From positions 10,230,001-10,294,000 of the forward strand of contig JAMPIQ010000002.1 in assembly GCA_024699855.1 (NCBI GenBank): a DNA stretch of 64,000 bases. The letters are read 5' to 3'. The position numbers and the translations under genes were made by a program. Source of the stretch: Aphelenchoides besseyi. Its lineage: Eukaryota > Nematoda > Chromadorea > Rhabditida > Aphelenchoididae. Under the pieces are notes generated by a model. The model was not told the DNA's origin, ran no database searches, and saw only the letters and a list, made by a program, of their open reading frames with translations. Shown here one piece after another: positions 1 through 12,200 of the stretch (its first letter is position 1; each line of letters starts with the position of its first letter).

Positions 1-396
1 CATTCAATCGATATCACAGGAACACTTGATCAAAACTTCTTTGTTTAAATGAACAAACTTTTTAAAATGGCTGCAAGAAACGTTTAAACTGATTTCATTA
101 ATGAATCCAATCGATGACACAAAGTTCATGTTAAGAAAACAAACAAATTGCAAGAACAGCAAGTGGTTTGTAGGTTTTTTAACATTTTTTTGCGACGAAC
201 GTTCTTGATTGACATCAATTCGGTCATTTCGATGACCGCGCCGTTATGACAATCAACAAATTCCATCGACAGTTTTGATAAACCGCGAACTTTGCTCACA
301 ACGTTTTGCACCCAAAAGTTTCAGTTTCTTTCTTCAGTCACACGATTTGCACTGCTGCTATTCAGCTGATTAAACGTCTTCTCGGTTGTGAATGCA
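1..396. other. Upstream flank of the asparagine synthetase gene
   Basis: No coding region could be supported here. The stretch lies directly 5' of the first asparagine synthetase codon and presumably holds its promoter and 5' UTR. No recognisable element was identified. Confidence 0.4.
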
Positions 397-2652
397 ATGT
401 GTGGGATCTTCGGTGTTTGTCTTCATGCAATCAACTGTGTTAATGGAACGCATAGCAAAGTAAAAAGTCGTATCCCGTTGCTCGATGTCTACTGCGCATC
501 GAAGTTATTAAAACATTTGGACTTTGAATAATCAGACTTTTTAGGTTGATGTACCACAGGGTCTCCGTTTATTCATTTGGTTCTTTCATTTTTAAGTTTT
601 TAGGGTCCAGATATGAGTCATTACTATCAACATCCAACCAACGGCAACATGATCTTCCACGAGCGTTTGGCAATCAACGATTTGGAGTGTTATCAACCAA
701 TTCAAGGAACAACAGAAACACGGCAGGTAGCCGACATGTCTATTGAATGTGCGTAAAAGAGTATATTTCAGGTTGTTCATAATGGCGAGATATACAATTG
801 TGAGTCGCTGAAAGAGAAATATTGCTCACACATCGAAAACCGTACGACTTGTGACTCAGAAGTCATAATTCAACTTTACGACAAGTTTCGGGGCTCCGAA
901 CTTTGCAATCTTCTTGATGGTGTTTTTGCGATTGTTGTCATTTATGACGACGAATTCTTTGCGGCTCGAGATCCAATTGGCAAGTTAATTTTTTCAACTC
1001 TTAGCTTCCAGCAATTGAACAACGAAACGAAGAGAATGCGATTGCGAGTTGCAGTGTTTGTTACTTTAAAGTCTGAGAAGCACAACGATTATGACAATCG
1101 AAAGAGGCAGAGTTAAGAGTCGATGTTTGCAGGTGTCAAACCGTTGTACTATGGATCAGATTCTCAAGGCAACTTCTTTTGCGCGCAAGTTTACTGGTTG
1201 ATTGACATGTATGAAAAGTTTGATTTAGAAGTGAAATGAAAGCAATACAAACGTTTTGTTCGGACACTTTAAACGTTTTTCCTCCTGGTCATTACTATAC
1301 ACCACAAACGAATTTTGTGCGCTATTATGAGGTTAAAAGCTAGCATTTTAATTGTATAAACTGGTTGTTTAGCCTATGTGGATGCAACCTATTAGTCACT
1401 ATACAATCGATGTGTTTAAATCTCTTCGGGAAAGTTTGATTGCTGCCACACACAAAAGACTGAAATCTGATGCACCTTTGGCTATGATGTTGAGTGGAGG
1501 ATTAGATTCGAGTTTGATTTGGTACGAAAATAGATGTTCGCTTAATTAATGACATTCTTGCAGTGCAATTGCTGCACGTGAACTTCGACGTCAAAACCGC
1601 CCTCTATGTACTTTCTCGATTGGTCTTAACGAAAACTCGCCAGATTTGATTGCTGCTAGAAAAGTGGCTGCATTTTTGGGAACCAATCACACAGAGGTGC
1701 ACTTTACAATTAAGGTTTGTATGGGAACAAAACCAAAACAATAGAACAGTGTTCAGCAAGCTTTAAGTTTACTGCCGCATTTGATTTACCACTTGGAAAG
1801 CTACGATGTGACCACAGTGCGAGCGTCCACTCCAATGTATCTTTTAACAAAGCGAATATCTGAAGAGGGAATCAAAACAGTGTTGAGTGGAGAAGGAGCT
1901 GACGAGATTCTAGGCGGTTATTTGTATTTCTCTAACGCACCAACTCTCGAAGAATTTCATCAGGCAAGCACACAGGATTGATTGGCTGTGAATTTTATAA
2001 AATTAGGAAACTGTTTCTCGTGTTTGCAATCTTCCGTATGCTGATGTGTTACGTGCAGATAAAGCTTGTATGGCTAACTCTGTCGAGATTCGAGTACCGT
2101 TTCTCGACAAACAATTTTTGGACGTGGCACTTCGTATTGAGCCCAAAACACGATTTCCAACTTCTCGTGATGCACACAGTAAACCGATTGAAAAATGGGT
2201 GTTAAGAAAAGCTTTCGATGATAAGGTGTGATTAATATGATTGAGTAAAACAATCCGCCGGTTTACAGGATGATCCATTTCTTCCCGAGGAAGTTCTCTA
2301 TCGACAAAAGGAGCAGTTTTCCGATGGCGTTGGATACGATTGGATTGATTCATTAAAAGCTCACGCTGAGGAAATTGTATCAGACAAAGAGGTTCACGGC
2401 TACATTTAATTTCTAATGAATCGTCGCTTTTAGTTGACTACTGCTCCTTCTTGTTTTCCATTGAACCCACCAAAAACTAAAGAAGCGTACTTGATCCGAC
2501 GAATATTCGCCCAACGATTTCCAACAGAACAAGCTGCTCGAACTGTCAAACCGTGGATCCCAAAATGGCAGACCAGCGAAGACCCTTCCGGACGTTACTG
2601 TGACAATCACTTGCAAGGTCATCGTTTGATGAGTAATGGAATCACAAAATGA
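397..2652 (+). CDS. asns: Asparagine synthetase (glutamine-hydrolysing), 12 exons
   Basis: Makes asparagine from aspartate, glutamine and ATP in the cytosol. Exons read as 397-503, 545-560, 604-726, 772-979, 1133-1184, 1229-1331, 1373-1521, 1564-1714, 1757-1963, 2007-2225, 2269-2391 and 2434-2652. They sum to 1677 nt, an intact 558-aa protein, close to the usual animal length of about 560. The start is fixed by MCGIFG, whose Cys2 is the glutaminase nucleophile. HRGPD, HNGEIYN and SEVIIQLYD complete the glutamine amidotransferase half. SGGLDSS is the pyrophosphate loop of the synthetase half, followed by [27 protein letters not shown] and RVPFLD. Exon 2 is only 16 nt, and three introns (after exons 4, 5 and 9) start with GC instead of GT. 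Every boundary is needed to keep the conserved blocks in frame. Confidence 0.95.
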
Positions 2653-2729
2653 AATGATTTGCGGATCTGTTTGGGCCTATAATTTGCGTCAATCAATAGG
2701 ATATGTTGTGATATTTTAATTGTCTACCC

Positions 2730-2735
2730 AATAAA
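2730..2735 (+). terminator. Poly(A) signal of asparagine synthetase
   Basis: AATAAA lies 78 nt after the asparagine synthetase stop codon, a normal distance for a short 3' UTR. Confidence 0.6.
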
Positions 2736-3213
2736 AATACTCTTACAAATGTATAAGTATGAAATTGTACGCAGAAAATATACAAACATTTAAAGTGAGA
2801 TGATTGGATTAGATGGTGATACAAATGATACCGGCATCTAAAAATTTGCTAGAACGGTAGGTTTCTGACGAACGGTAAGAAAATGACGCAGAATTTCCAA
2901 CTAATACTCTTCAAATCTATTGATTGTAGACCGAATAGGACAACAATTTGAACCGAAACAAAGCAATGAAATGATTGGCGCCAAATTGAATATCAGTAAG
3001 AAAGGATTTTACACGCATTCAAATGTAATGGCAAAATATTGCAGCAGCGCTCGCAGCGACATGTGAGCATAAAATAATCTTTGTTCGAATGAACTTAAAG
3101 AATCTAACAACTAAAAGACACATCGTTGTAGTTAAGTGAGTAACACTAATGCTAAATAATGTTCGCCTGTAACAATTTCGAACGAAGAAGTAAGGGTTGA
3201 TAGCTTCTTGTCA
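2736..3213. other. Intergenic gap between convergent genes
   Basis: AT-rich DNA between the 3' ends of asparagine synthetase (+) and the monocarboxylate transporter (-). No coding or structured element was recognised. Confidence 0.5.
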
Positions 3214-6200
3214 TTACGCAGTTTTCGCGTTTAACGGCTGAAGTTCAACTGCCGATGTTGCCGATTTCTCATCCCGTTTACGTTCCCACTCGTTGATTCT
3301 TCGCAGTGGCAATGAGATCAATCCACTTAGCGTCATGAAGCCGCCCATCACGCAAAAGGCCAAACCAAATCCATCGGTTTTGTTTTTCAGAAAAGCTAAA
3401 TGATTGGAAGTTAATGATTTTCAGCGCAATAACTTACAAGCAAATGGTGGACCAATCAAAGCGGCGATTCCCATAAACAACATCAGGAACCCGTAGGCGT
3501 TCGTTAGACGTTCCATACCCAACAAATTTGCACAAATCACTGATCGAAGAGCAGCAAAAGAAGCTGTAATCCATATCGCCATAAGTTGTGTTGGATCGAT
3601 TACTTACCAACACCTGATGCAAAAGGAATACAATAAATGGCAAATGCAAGGAAATTGTCGAATAGAGGAAGTGCCATCGTGGCTATACCGCCCGAAATAA
3701 CCGCAACATTCGACATCACCTGAAAATATACTACATGAAAATATGCAACATCAATTGTTGACAGACAAGTGGATCAACTCGTGGGTGATCAGAAATCCAA
3801 CTAAACCAATAGATTCAATCTACTGTTCAATTTCTTGGCACCTACCCACAAAGAACACGAGCAAAAATGTTGATTAAACCCATCGCCGTTACCAAGTATT
3901 TACTCTTCACTTCATCGACACCTTTGCTTTGAGCCAATTGAGCAACAAACATGAATGGAACGAAGAAGCAAATCAAAGTTAAGAAGCCGCCCAATGCCAA
4001 AACCAAAAAACTCGGACTTTTAAGCAATGAAACATCCAACAGAGTTTTCAGTTGCTAAATGAAAATAGCAATTGCAGAAGTTTTAGTTGAAATCAAACTT
4101 TTAAACATCCATAATACCACGTATGATGGTCTTGATGAATGTAATCCTGCTCGGTTGGAAGTCCAATAGTGCTTAGATAGATGTCACAACCGGATTTTGT
4201 GCGTCCATGAGTTTCTGTTTTCACGGCGTTCGTAGCACCAGAAAGATTTTTGATTGAACCGGGATAGAAAACATCTATTTTCGAAAACGGACGATTCAAT
4301 TGAGTTAAACTGGCTTTCGACGCGTATTTGGCCAAATCCTGTTGTGACATGTGGTTTTTGTCCTGAAATACATCAACTTCAATTAGTTGGCTTCTATAAC
4401 AATCGAACTCCGTATCGAGAAGCGTGCAATTCGATTGTCGATAAAAATGGACGATTGGCAGCCAAATGACGACTTCCAGAAAGACCACCACCGTTTGATT
4501 GCGGAAAACGTTCGATCGGTAGTTCTGGAATCAAATTTAGAATTAGAACTGAATCAGCAAGACTGCGAATTTTCGTAGTTTTAGCCAATACAACTAATCG
4601 GCATGAGTTTGTGTGCGAGCGAAAAGTGTAACTGACAAAAAGAAAATGAGAGACAAGAAAAAGGTAGAAGTTTGAATAGATAGGAAGTTAGAATGACTAA
4701 AATCGGTCAAACGGCCTGAATTTAGTTGGAAAAACCTCAACTAAATTTTAGTTGGAAACCGGGACTTAATGGTCGGTACAATTGAAAACAAAATGAGTTT
4801 ATTTATTGAATGACGACAAAATTCAATGTCAATTTTAAGCTTGTAGGTGAAATTAAAGCCGAATTCAGATTGTCGAGGCAAGAACATGAAACGGTAAATT
4901 TGCGAATAACACGTTTGTCCGCAAGTATATGGAAACGAGTCATTGTCGACTAATTTTTAGGTGAGATTCGATCAAAAACGACAGATTTTAGTGTAAGTTT
5001 GGTGTTTGTTTTCTGTCCAACCCTCAAAGATTTAGATGAGCAAATCGGAGATTGAACGTCTACTATCTGCCGTCATCGATAAAACGGACATGATGGCTGA
5101 TGGCATGAAGATCGGCAAAATCGATTACAAACTCGTAGCTCGTCCAACGAAAACAACAATCGCAGCAAAGTTGAAAACCGGCGCTTTTGTTTCGTATGAA
5201 TTGGCAGAAAGTAAGTCAACACATCGAAGAGATTAAACGTTTTGCACTTTAGGTGTTTTCATTTTCTTTTACCAATTCCCGGTTCTTTCAACGTTGCGAG
5301 CTGATTTGAAGTTGTGTGTCAAAGCTTTGGAGACGGACGGCTATTGACGAAAAATTGGAAACTCAAACGAATGTGACAAGTAATGCGCCACCGGTTCTCT
5401 CATTTTACAAACCAGTTAAATTTAAGTGTTTTCATTGCAAAATACAAAATAATGACCTTTAATGTTCTTGCAATCGGTTTTGTTCTCATTCTCATTAACT
5501 TTTTCATTTTTTAAAATTAAAACGACAATAAATCTTCTGAAGACTCAATTTGAAATCGGGAAACTAAACAACTTACCACCCAACGGAATGTGCGGACTAC
5601 TCGTGTATTCGGCACGTGTCAAACCATTGTCAGTACTCAAGTGGTTACCCAAATCTTCATTTCGGCCAATATAATCCTCAGTGAGTTTTGCTAGCTAAAG
5701 AATACAACAATCCTTATGTCCTGCGAACTCACTTCTTCAAGTTGTGCTTTCGATGGTTTCAAAGGCTTGAAGAAATAGCCAAATATGAACGCTAGTGCCG
5801 AAAAACAACATAGAAACACGCAGTACAAGCGCCAGTCGTTACGTAATTGACGAATAATAATAGGATTTAACTAAAACTTCTAATTATGTCTAACTCGTTG
5901 ATGAACTTTAATTACCGTCGATAAACCTGCCGTCCCAATTCCAGAACCACAAACTGCGATCCCCGTAGCAAATGCCCGTTTTTTGTTGAAGTACTCAGAA
6001 ACACTAACCACAGCCGCTAGAAAGACCAAACCCAATCCGGCACCTTAAAACGAATATGTAAATTAGCAAAACCAATTTGATTACCGCCCACAATTCCGAA
6101 AGTAAAACATAAAATCAGTTGCTCTTGAACAATTGCACTAAGCAAAAAGCCACAGGCTGCAAGAATTGAGCCGAGCATTGCGACTCGATTACAACCGTAT

Positions 6201-6593
6201 GTATTGGCCAAAACACTGGCAAATGGTCCTGTTAATGTTTTTATCTTGACGACTTGAAAATAACTAACCGACTAAAAGGTAACTTCCGGTGAGCAACGAG
6301 CAAGTGAAGGCAGGCAAAGAGCTTTTGGTTGCAAAAGACGTTTCCCACATGGGTAACAGACGTTCAGGAGCCGTAAAGATGATAGCATCGACAATGAGAT
6401 TCGAACAAAAACTACAAAACAACACGACCCAACCATAGCCTCCATCCGGCGGCTCTATCAGACCCGCGGTCTTAAGCCGTTCCTCCAAATAATCATCTTG
6501 AGCATTCTCGTCTTCGACTGCTAAATCTAAGTGCTCGTTGTCGTCAATTTTCGCACGATCAACAGCGTTTCCGTTCGTGGTCTCGGGATTCAT
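3214..6593 (-). CDS. Monocarboxylate transporter-like MFS protein (SLC16 family)
   Basis: Membrane transporter of the major facilitator superfamily. Exons in transcription order: 6269-6593, 6085-6228, 5916-6043, 5733-5870, 5577-5694, about 4099-4362, 3846-4054, a short one near 3765-3803, about 3607-3720, about 3437-3560 and a last one of about 3214-3396. The N-terminal part has the SLC16 signature PPDGGYGWVV at the start of TM1, then hydrophobic segments such as LGSILAACGFLLSAIV. The cytoplasmic loop has KIDVFYPGSIKNLSG, similar to the loop before TM7 in MCTs, followed by LLKSPSFLVLALGGFLTLI. The C-terminal half ends in ALIGPPFA and LAFCVMGGFMTLSGL. The intron from 5576 to about 4363 is long and holds a gene on the other strand. 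Its acceptor is unclear: the best-looking site (TTTCAG before 4362) is out of phase, while GAAG about 17 nt upstream restores the frame. The substrate cannot be told. Confidence 0.88.
4719..4747. repeat. Short perfect hairpin, 10-bp stem
   Basis: AATTTAGTTG (4719-4728) and CAACTAAATT (4738-4747) are exact reverse complements around a 9-nt loop. TTTAGTTGGAAA occurs again right after, giving a small cluster of related words. It sits in the transporter intron, upstream of the nested gene. Function unknown. Confidence 0.5.
5036..5347 (+). CDS. Small nested gene of unknown function (89 aa)
   Basis: Two exons, 5036-5210 and 5253-5347, join through a canonical GTAAGT...TTTAG intron of 42 nt into an 89-aa reading frame from MSKSEIERLLSAV to KALETDGY. 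The frame is intact across the splice (ELAES|VFIFF). The N-terminal part is charged and probably helical; a short aromatic-rich segment (FIFFYQFPVL) follows. The gene lies entirely inside an intron of the transporter gene and runs antisense to it. Possible non-coding 5' exons end near 4908 and 5011, because GT/AG pairs occur there but the reading frame is closed. I do not recognise the family. The clean splice makes a real gene more likely than chance, but it rests on sequence pattern alone. Confidence 0.55.
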
Positions 6594-8152
6594 TTTTTCT
6601 TAACGGTCATTAACTGATCCAACGCTGAAGTTTAAAAACATCATCACACGTTCATGCAGACGGTTTTCGAACTCGTTCTTCTACTCGAACAACACACGTA
6701 TCTTATATGAAAATATTCAAACGAACACTCAACTTCTTCATTAATAAGGGAATCGCATGAAAGGTAATCGTGTTCAACTACGTGGGCAAAACAAAAACAT
6801 GCTCATCAAATGCAACGAATCGAATTTAAACCATCGGTTTATGTTGTGGTCGTTGGGAGGACCGAACTATTGCTCAAGACGAAGAATCAATTGGTGTTGA
6901 TAAAACAGCCAGACGCTTAAAAAGGCGACTTCATTTCCGCAGCGGAGAGAATTTTAGCGAAAAGAATATTTCGAGACCCAACAGATCGAATTGTGTAAAC
7001 TATACGCGGTCTGAGAATAGACACGAGCGGCGTTTAAAATCCGCAAAAATGGCGGAGGCAAAATGAGCGTTCGCAAAAAACAAAAGCCATACGTTTGCCT
7101 GGATGAAGAGCCGTCAATCCATAAAGCCAACAGTCGAATCGTCTTCAAGTACCAGACTTCTCGACCCGTCAATTATTGCGACTTTTCACTTTGAACAAAC
7201 AAATTTCACCAACTTCCTTCCATTGGAAACATCCATGATCGATGAGTGGCATCAAACGATCTTTCTTTGCGATGTGAAAGAATGAGCGATTAAACGCAAA
7301 TGTGAAAAAACGGTCCGCAATCGGCACTTTTGAGCGATCGGTGAAAGTCGCGCTCTCAAAAGGTCTCGCGGTTTCAAATTCGTCTGTAAACCAAAATGTT
7401 TCAACGATCGCCATAGATGAACAATCGGCTTCCTATTGTTTAACACCGGAAAGCGTCGAAATTTAAAAACTGCAAGAAAGAGAACGATAAAAGGAATTCC
7501 GAAAGACCCGAACAGCTCAGAAAGCAAAAGGAAAAAGTTGGAGGTTCACGAGGGAACGACCTTCTTCCACGTCGTTCTCGGATCAGGCCGTGGCAAACGT
7601 ACACTCTTCAACTTTTTCTTCACGGATGTGAAAATGATTTCGAATTTTAGAAGCAAATTCACGAACGTTTGCGGTTCTTCGACTGCAATTCATAGTAAAA
7701 TCAAACTGAAACAAAAGATCGTTGACTTGATTGAACATTTCGAAAAACTTTTGTCGAACGATCTCTGGCCACTTATTCTCTCATCTATTTGACAATTGAA
7801 ATCTCACATCAATCTCTGATGTAATCAAATGTCTCAGTCAAAAATTATGCTATTTACAACAAAAAGTGCTGAGTTGCATAAATTGCTCGTGTCCACAAAA
7901 CAAAGCTCAGAACTCGTTCATTTTGTTCCTTTCGGTCTGTTGTTTATTTTTGCGCATTCGGGATGCTCTAGACGGGCAAAAGAAGGCCGATGAGTCCGCA
8001 TTGGTGTGACTAGAAAGCCAGATCCGCAAGTTACGAATCGATTCGAAAACTGTGCTTTCTAAGCACAATGTTTGCTTGAGCTATCGAGAGCTAAATATCG
8101 ACGCGTACATATCGGAATCCATATTAGGTTCATTCGTCGTTTTCTGGGCAAG
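6594..8152. other. Divergent intergenic region between transporter (-) and MYND gene (+)
   Basis: Shared upstream region of two divergently transcribed genes. An open frame of 118 codons at 7436-7792 (+) is lysine and arginine rich but has no recognisable motif and no connected exon, so it is not called. No other feature was found. Confidence 0.4.
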
Positions 8153-8907
8153 ATGAACGAGCCAACGAATTCTCTGTCACTGAAGACCGAACCTTCCCAT
8201 TTCAATGTACAACAATCAAGAGATGATCTACAATCACAGGCTGATTGGTAAGCTCGATTCAAGTGTTTATAAGTTTAATCGACTTTGTAGGTATATGGAC
8301 GATCGTGTGAAACGTTTATTTTTGGATTTGCAACGACATTGGCTTCTGGATTATCGGATGTCGCGCGAAAGAGCGTTGGTCGAAATAACCGAAAAGGTTA
8401 TTGTCCGTGGATTTTGAATAATTTCGTCTTTCAGTTACATCAAGAGTCGATGGCCGATACACAGAAGATACGCGCCGAGCTTTTGGTTCAGTTTAAAGAA
8501 GAGTTGGAGAACGCAAAGTAAGCGATACATCTTCTAGCTGCTGATCATTGTTTCGTTTTGTAGGAAAGAAATCGAAGCATCGTATCAAGAGACTTTGCAA
8601 AAAGAAATCGCCAAAATGGACGATCAACATCGACGTGATTTACAGACCGTAAAGAAGAAGCAATGGTGTTGGCAGTGCAACAACGAAGCTATTTGTAAGT
8701 TCTGAAGCGTATAACAAAATCCATGTTTTCAGATCACTGTTGTTGGAATACCGCCTACTGGTTTGTTATCTTTGTGTGTTCTTGGATGTTCATTGTTGTT
8801 TTTTCAGTTCTCAAGACTGCCAACAAATGCACTGGCCTCAACATCGCAAGAACTGTCGTCGTCGTAGTAGTTTCTTTTCATTGAGTGTTAGTGATTTTGT
8901 ATTTTAG
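8153..8907 (+). CDS. MYND zinc-finger protein, BS69/ZMYND11 C-terminal type
   Basis: Exons 8153-8247, 8291-8396, 8435-8517, 8564-8694, 8733-8760 and 8808-8907 give a short protein of about 180 aa. A charged helical region (YMDDRVKRLFLDLQRH ... EELENAKKEIEASYQET) is likely a coiled coil. It runs into a C-terminal MYND finger, KKKQWCWQCNNEAIYHCCW then YCSQDCQQMHWPQH and KNC, with all Cys/His ligands present. This arrangement is the C terminus of BS69/ZMYND11 and of nematode BRA proteins, adaptors that bind PxLxP-type partners. The PHD, bromo and PWWP domains of full BS69 are absent, as in BRA-type proteins. The start is the first in-frame Met after an upstream stop. The last residues are uncertain: reading through gives CRRRSSFFSL and a stop at 8907, while splicing to an exon ending near 9027 cannot be excluded. 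Confidence 0.8.
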
Positions 8908-9134
8908 ACACAAAAAAGAAGTGAAATCAACGGCGAGAAGCGCTCAACCTGATATTCGAATAATCCCAGAGGATTTTTTCTACGCCAAAGGAACAAGCGG
9001 TTTCTTTTTCGCTCAACTTTTGTAAATGACATGATTGTAACCGATTATGTCAAAACCTTTTTTCAATGTTCCACCGTTAAGCTTTAAATATTTTGGCCTT
9101 TTAAACGAAAGACATTTGTTTAAATTGTGATTTT

Positions 9135-9140
9135 AATAAA
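9135..9140 (+). terminator. Poly(A) signal, probably of the MYND gene
   Basis: AATAAA on the plus strand 228 nt after the MYND stop, before the end of the convergent receptor gene. Confidence 0.45.
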
Positions 9141-9223
9141 CGTAAATCAAAACATTGATCAAACGGAAGGTGGCAAGCTCTGACGTAGTTTATTTGATAT
9201 CTCGATTCTCAGGTACGAGCCAA

Positions 9224-12200
9224 TCACTCGATGGTGTAGAAGGTATCGAAGAAGCCAATCATCACGAAGAAAAAAATGGATATTATGCAAAAGATCACGA
9301 GTAACATGCGATCTAATACATTCGACGTGTATTCCCATTCCAATGCACATCTGAAATTTGAGTTTATCTCGATTCTCGTTGCCATTATAACCTGCGCATC
9401 ATCTTCTTTTTTTTCGACGCTCGACTATTGTTGTTGCTCTCGGTGCCGAAGGTTAGAAAATCCGCAGCATTCTGAAGTGTTTCACGTCGCTTTCTTTCGC
9501 GTCTATGACGAAGTCGCAATTGATCTGTGTACTGTTTGGTAACAGAAGCAAGTCGTCTTTCGTATTTGTAAGAATCCGTGTTTGTGTTGTTACTGATTTG
9601 GGACGAAGAAAACAAAGCAAACGGATTACCAGACTAAAATTGAAAGTTATAACTAAGTAAGAGTAGGGTATAGACTTTTGTGGGTTCCAATATTTTCGTT
9701 ACTTGTGCATCGAATTTTGGACATGGCAGACGTGTCTCACTGATCAGTCCGAATTCCGTCCAAATTTCAATCAACTGAATAGGCGGTTCGAGAATGATCG
9801 TCCACACAAGTCGATGGGTAACAATTTTTCGTAGTAACCGTGGAATTGGTTTGTTGTAAACTTTCCTGCTGTGTAGAAACAAAACCTTCAGATTCAAAGA
9901 GCTATTACTTGTGGAAACTAGCCTTCAACTCACTGATGTTGCTAGCAAAGTACCTGAAATATTCTAATTCACGCACTTTGTCTTAAAGGCATTCTTCTAA
10001 TTGACGCACTTCTCAAAATTCAAGAACAAGCATAATTTAAGTAGACACAGTGCGTCAGCGAGAACTTTTACTTACCGCAGACAATGACGAATATGATGCC
10101 CATGAAGTACCAACCTGTCGAGAAAATTCGTGATTCCGATCCAAAAAGCTAGTGTCACATTCCGCTGGTAGGCACAGAAAAAGTGTCCACCGAATTGCGG
10201 TCTAGAAGAACAAGTGCTTTCTGGGTCGGAATTTCGAGTTTCCTTCGATCTTCCTAGTCCTCATACGATCAGACGCTCCACTCTGGCGTCGATCGTTTTT
10301 CATTTGTTGTTCTTCGCCTATTAAGTATTTCCGGTTTAAAACTCACCCATTAACGGAATGTATTGCGAAGTTGAAGGCATCTTGTTGCTGATCATCATTA
10401 ACATAATCGACATTGTTAGCAATGTGTTTATGCCGAGGTAGATCTTTTCGTCTCTTTCACTCGATGTAGAAGAAGGGCTAAAAGATTGCAGCGTTCTTTT
10501 GTCATAGAAATCGGATTCTTTTTTCATAGAGAAAACAATCTGATAGTTTGGCTGGAAGAAGTTCAGATGTTGGCTAATTGACGCCAAAATTTGCGGTTTT
10601 AAGAATTAAAGTCACAGCTTAAGGGTAGAAAGATTTGCTAACCGTGGATTGATTGTTATTCAATTGATTTCTTCAAAAAATGGTTTTTAATTCACTTCTA
10701 TAAACAGGTAGCACTAAAATCTTATAAACGGAAAGAGAATTCCTTAGCAGATTCTTAGGCTATTAAGTGCCTGTGAATTTAGCCAATGAAATTTACTGAT
10801 CTACCGTCTTCGAACTGCAAATTTAAAAACCATTGCTAACAAATTCTATTTGCTTTTTGTTGACTATGACACAAAAGCAGTGAATGTGCAAGCAAAAGCG
10901 TTGTAATTAACTGAATCTGACAAAAAGGTAACCAGGATCTTCCTAGCAGCCAACATACTCGACAGAATTCTCAGACGATCACCAACCCGGATTACCATCT
11001 GCGCCGAAGCACAGTTACGCCGGGACCGACCGAGACTCCTGTTGATATCCTGGGTACCGAAGCACGTGGAATGACTTAGAGGGTTTACAGTTTTCCTTCA
11101 GGTGTAGTTGAAAGCACTCCTGTACAGGAGACACATTACAAGTAGACATAAGAAGTCGGAAGCATGTTGTTTTTAAAGGAGCCGTCCAATCAAAGCTCCG
11201 ACTGACCAGTGGGTTGCGAGCAGAGGGAGAGAAGGAAAGAACAAGTGATCACACGCTCCTTCTGTGACTTCTTTTCTTCTCAAAATAATAGTTCGCTTGT
11301 TCTCTCGAAAAGAAAGACAGGGAGCCAATCAGCGCGCTTCTTAGGTTATAAGTTCATGCTAGTAGTTCTAGGAACTTGCATTTTAAATCGTACAAGAATT
11401 CTCGGGTTTTCTGATGTGATATCTGTTTGTAAACTACATGGATACTAAGAAAAATGAGTCAAAACACAGCGATCAGCAAAAGTTGCGCGGTTTTGAGATT
11501 TTTTTGAACAGTTCGATGCTTCGACAGTTCGACATCTACTACGTTAACTCTACAACTATAGATAGACGTGGTTGTTTACATGAACTAGTGCATCATTGAG
11601 TATTGATAATGAAAAGCTGTCCTTGGAGAATTCATGTCGCAAAAGAAAGTTCTTTTTGCTAATTGTAGTGGCTTTCAAGTAGCGAGAAACATTTTCGAGT
11701 CTCGTATCATTATCAAGCCGTGATTTAGTTGGGTAGGTGAGAAAAGTATCCGATTTCTACAGCGAAAAAACCTTATACCTGAAAAATCCACAAACCGCCA
11801 CCGTGGTTATGATAGAAGTTGGTACAACGAGCTAAAAGATTGAATGTCTTACAGTTATAATCGATCACTAACGTTTATCAGATAGTAAAGACATTTGCCT
11901 GACGATTTTAAAGGTTAATATGAATATTTCAGCTACAAAACTTACGACGAATGACGAGGTGAGCGTACAACATAACCCATGGCTTTGGACAGCATTTAAA
12001 ATCTTGCTATAATAGACATGACATAATGAAGACAGATCAAATTTCAATTACTGACTTCTATCCGAACAAAATCAAAGCTAATAACGTCCCATTCACCGTT
12101 TTTCACAAAGTTCTTCAAGTTAACTGATTTGACAAGAGCATAGTAATCGATGGTACTTGCTAAAACAGCCACCTACTCTCAAAATAGATTGTTGTTAACT

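Noticed and set aside
7436..7792. 118-codon open frame (+), Lys/Arg-rich
   Set aside because: No motif, no splice partners and overlapping open frames on the other strand; likely chance in a promoter region.
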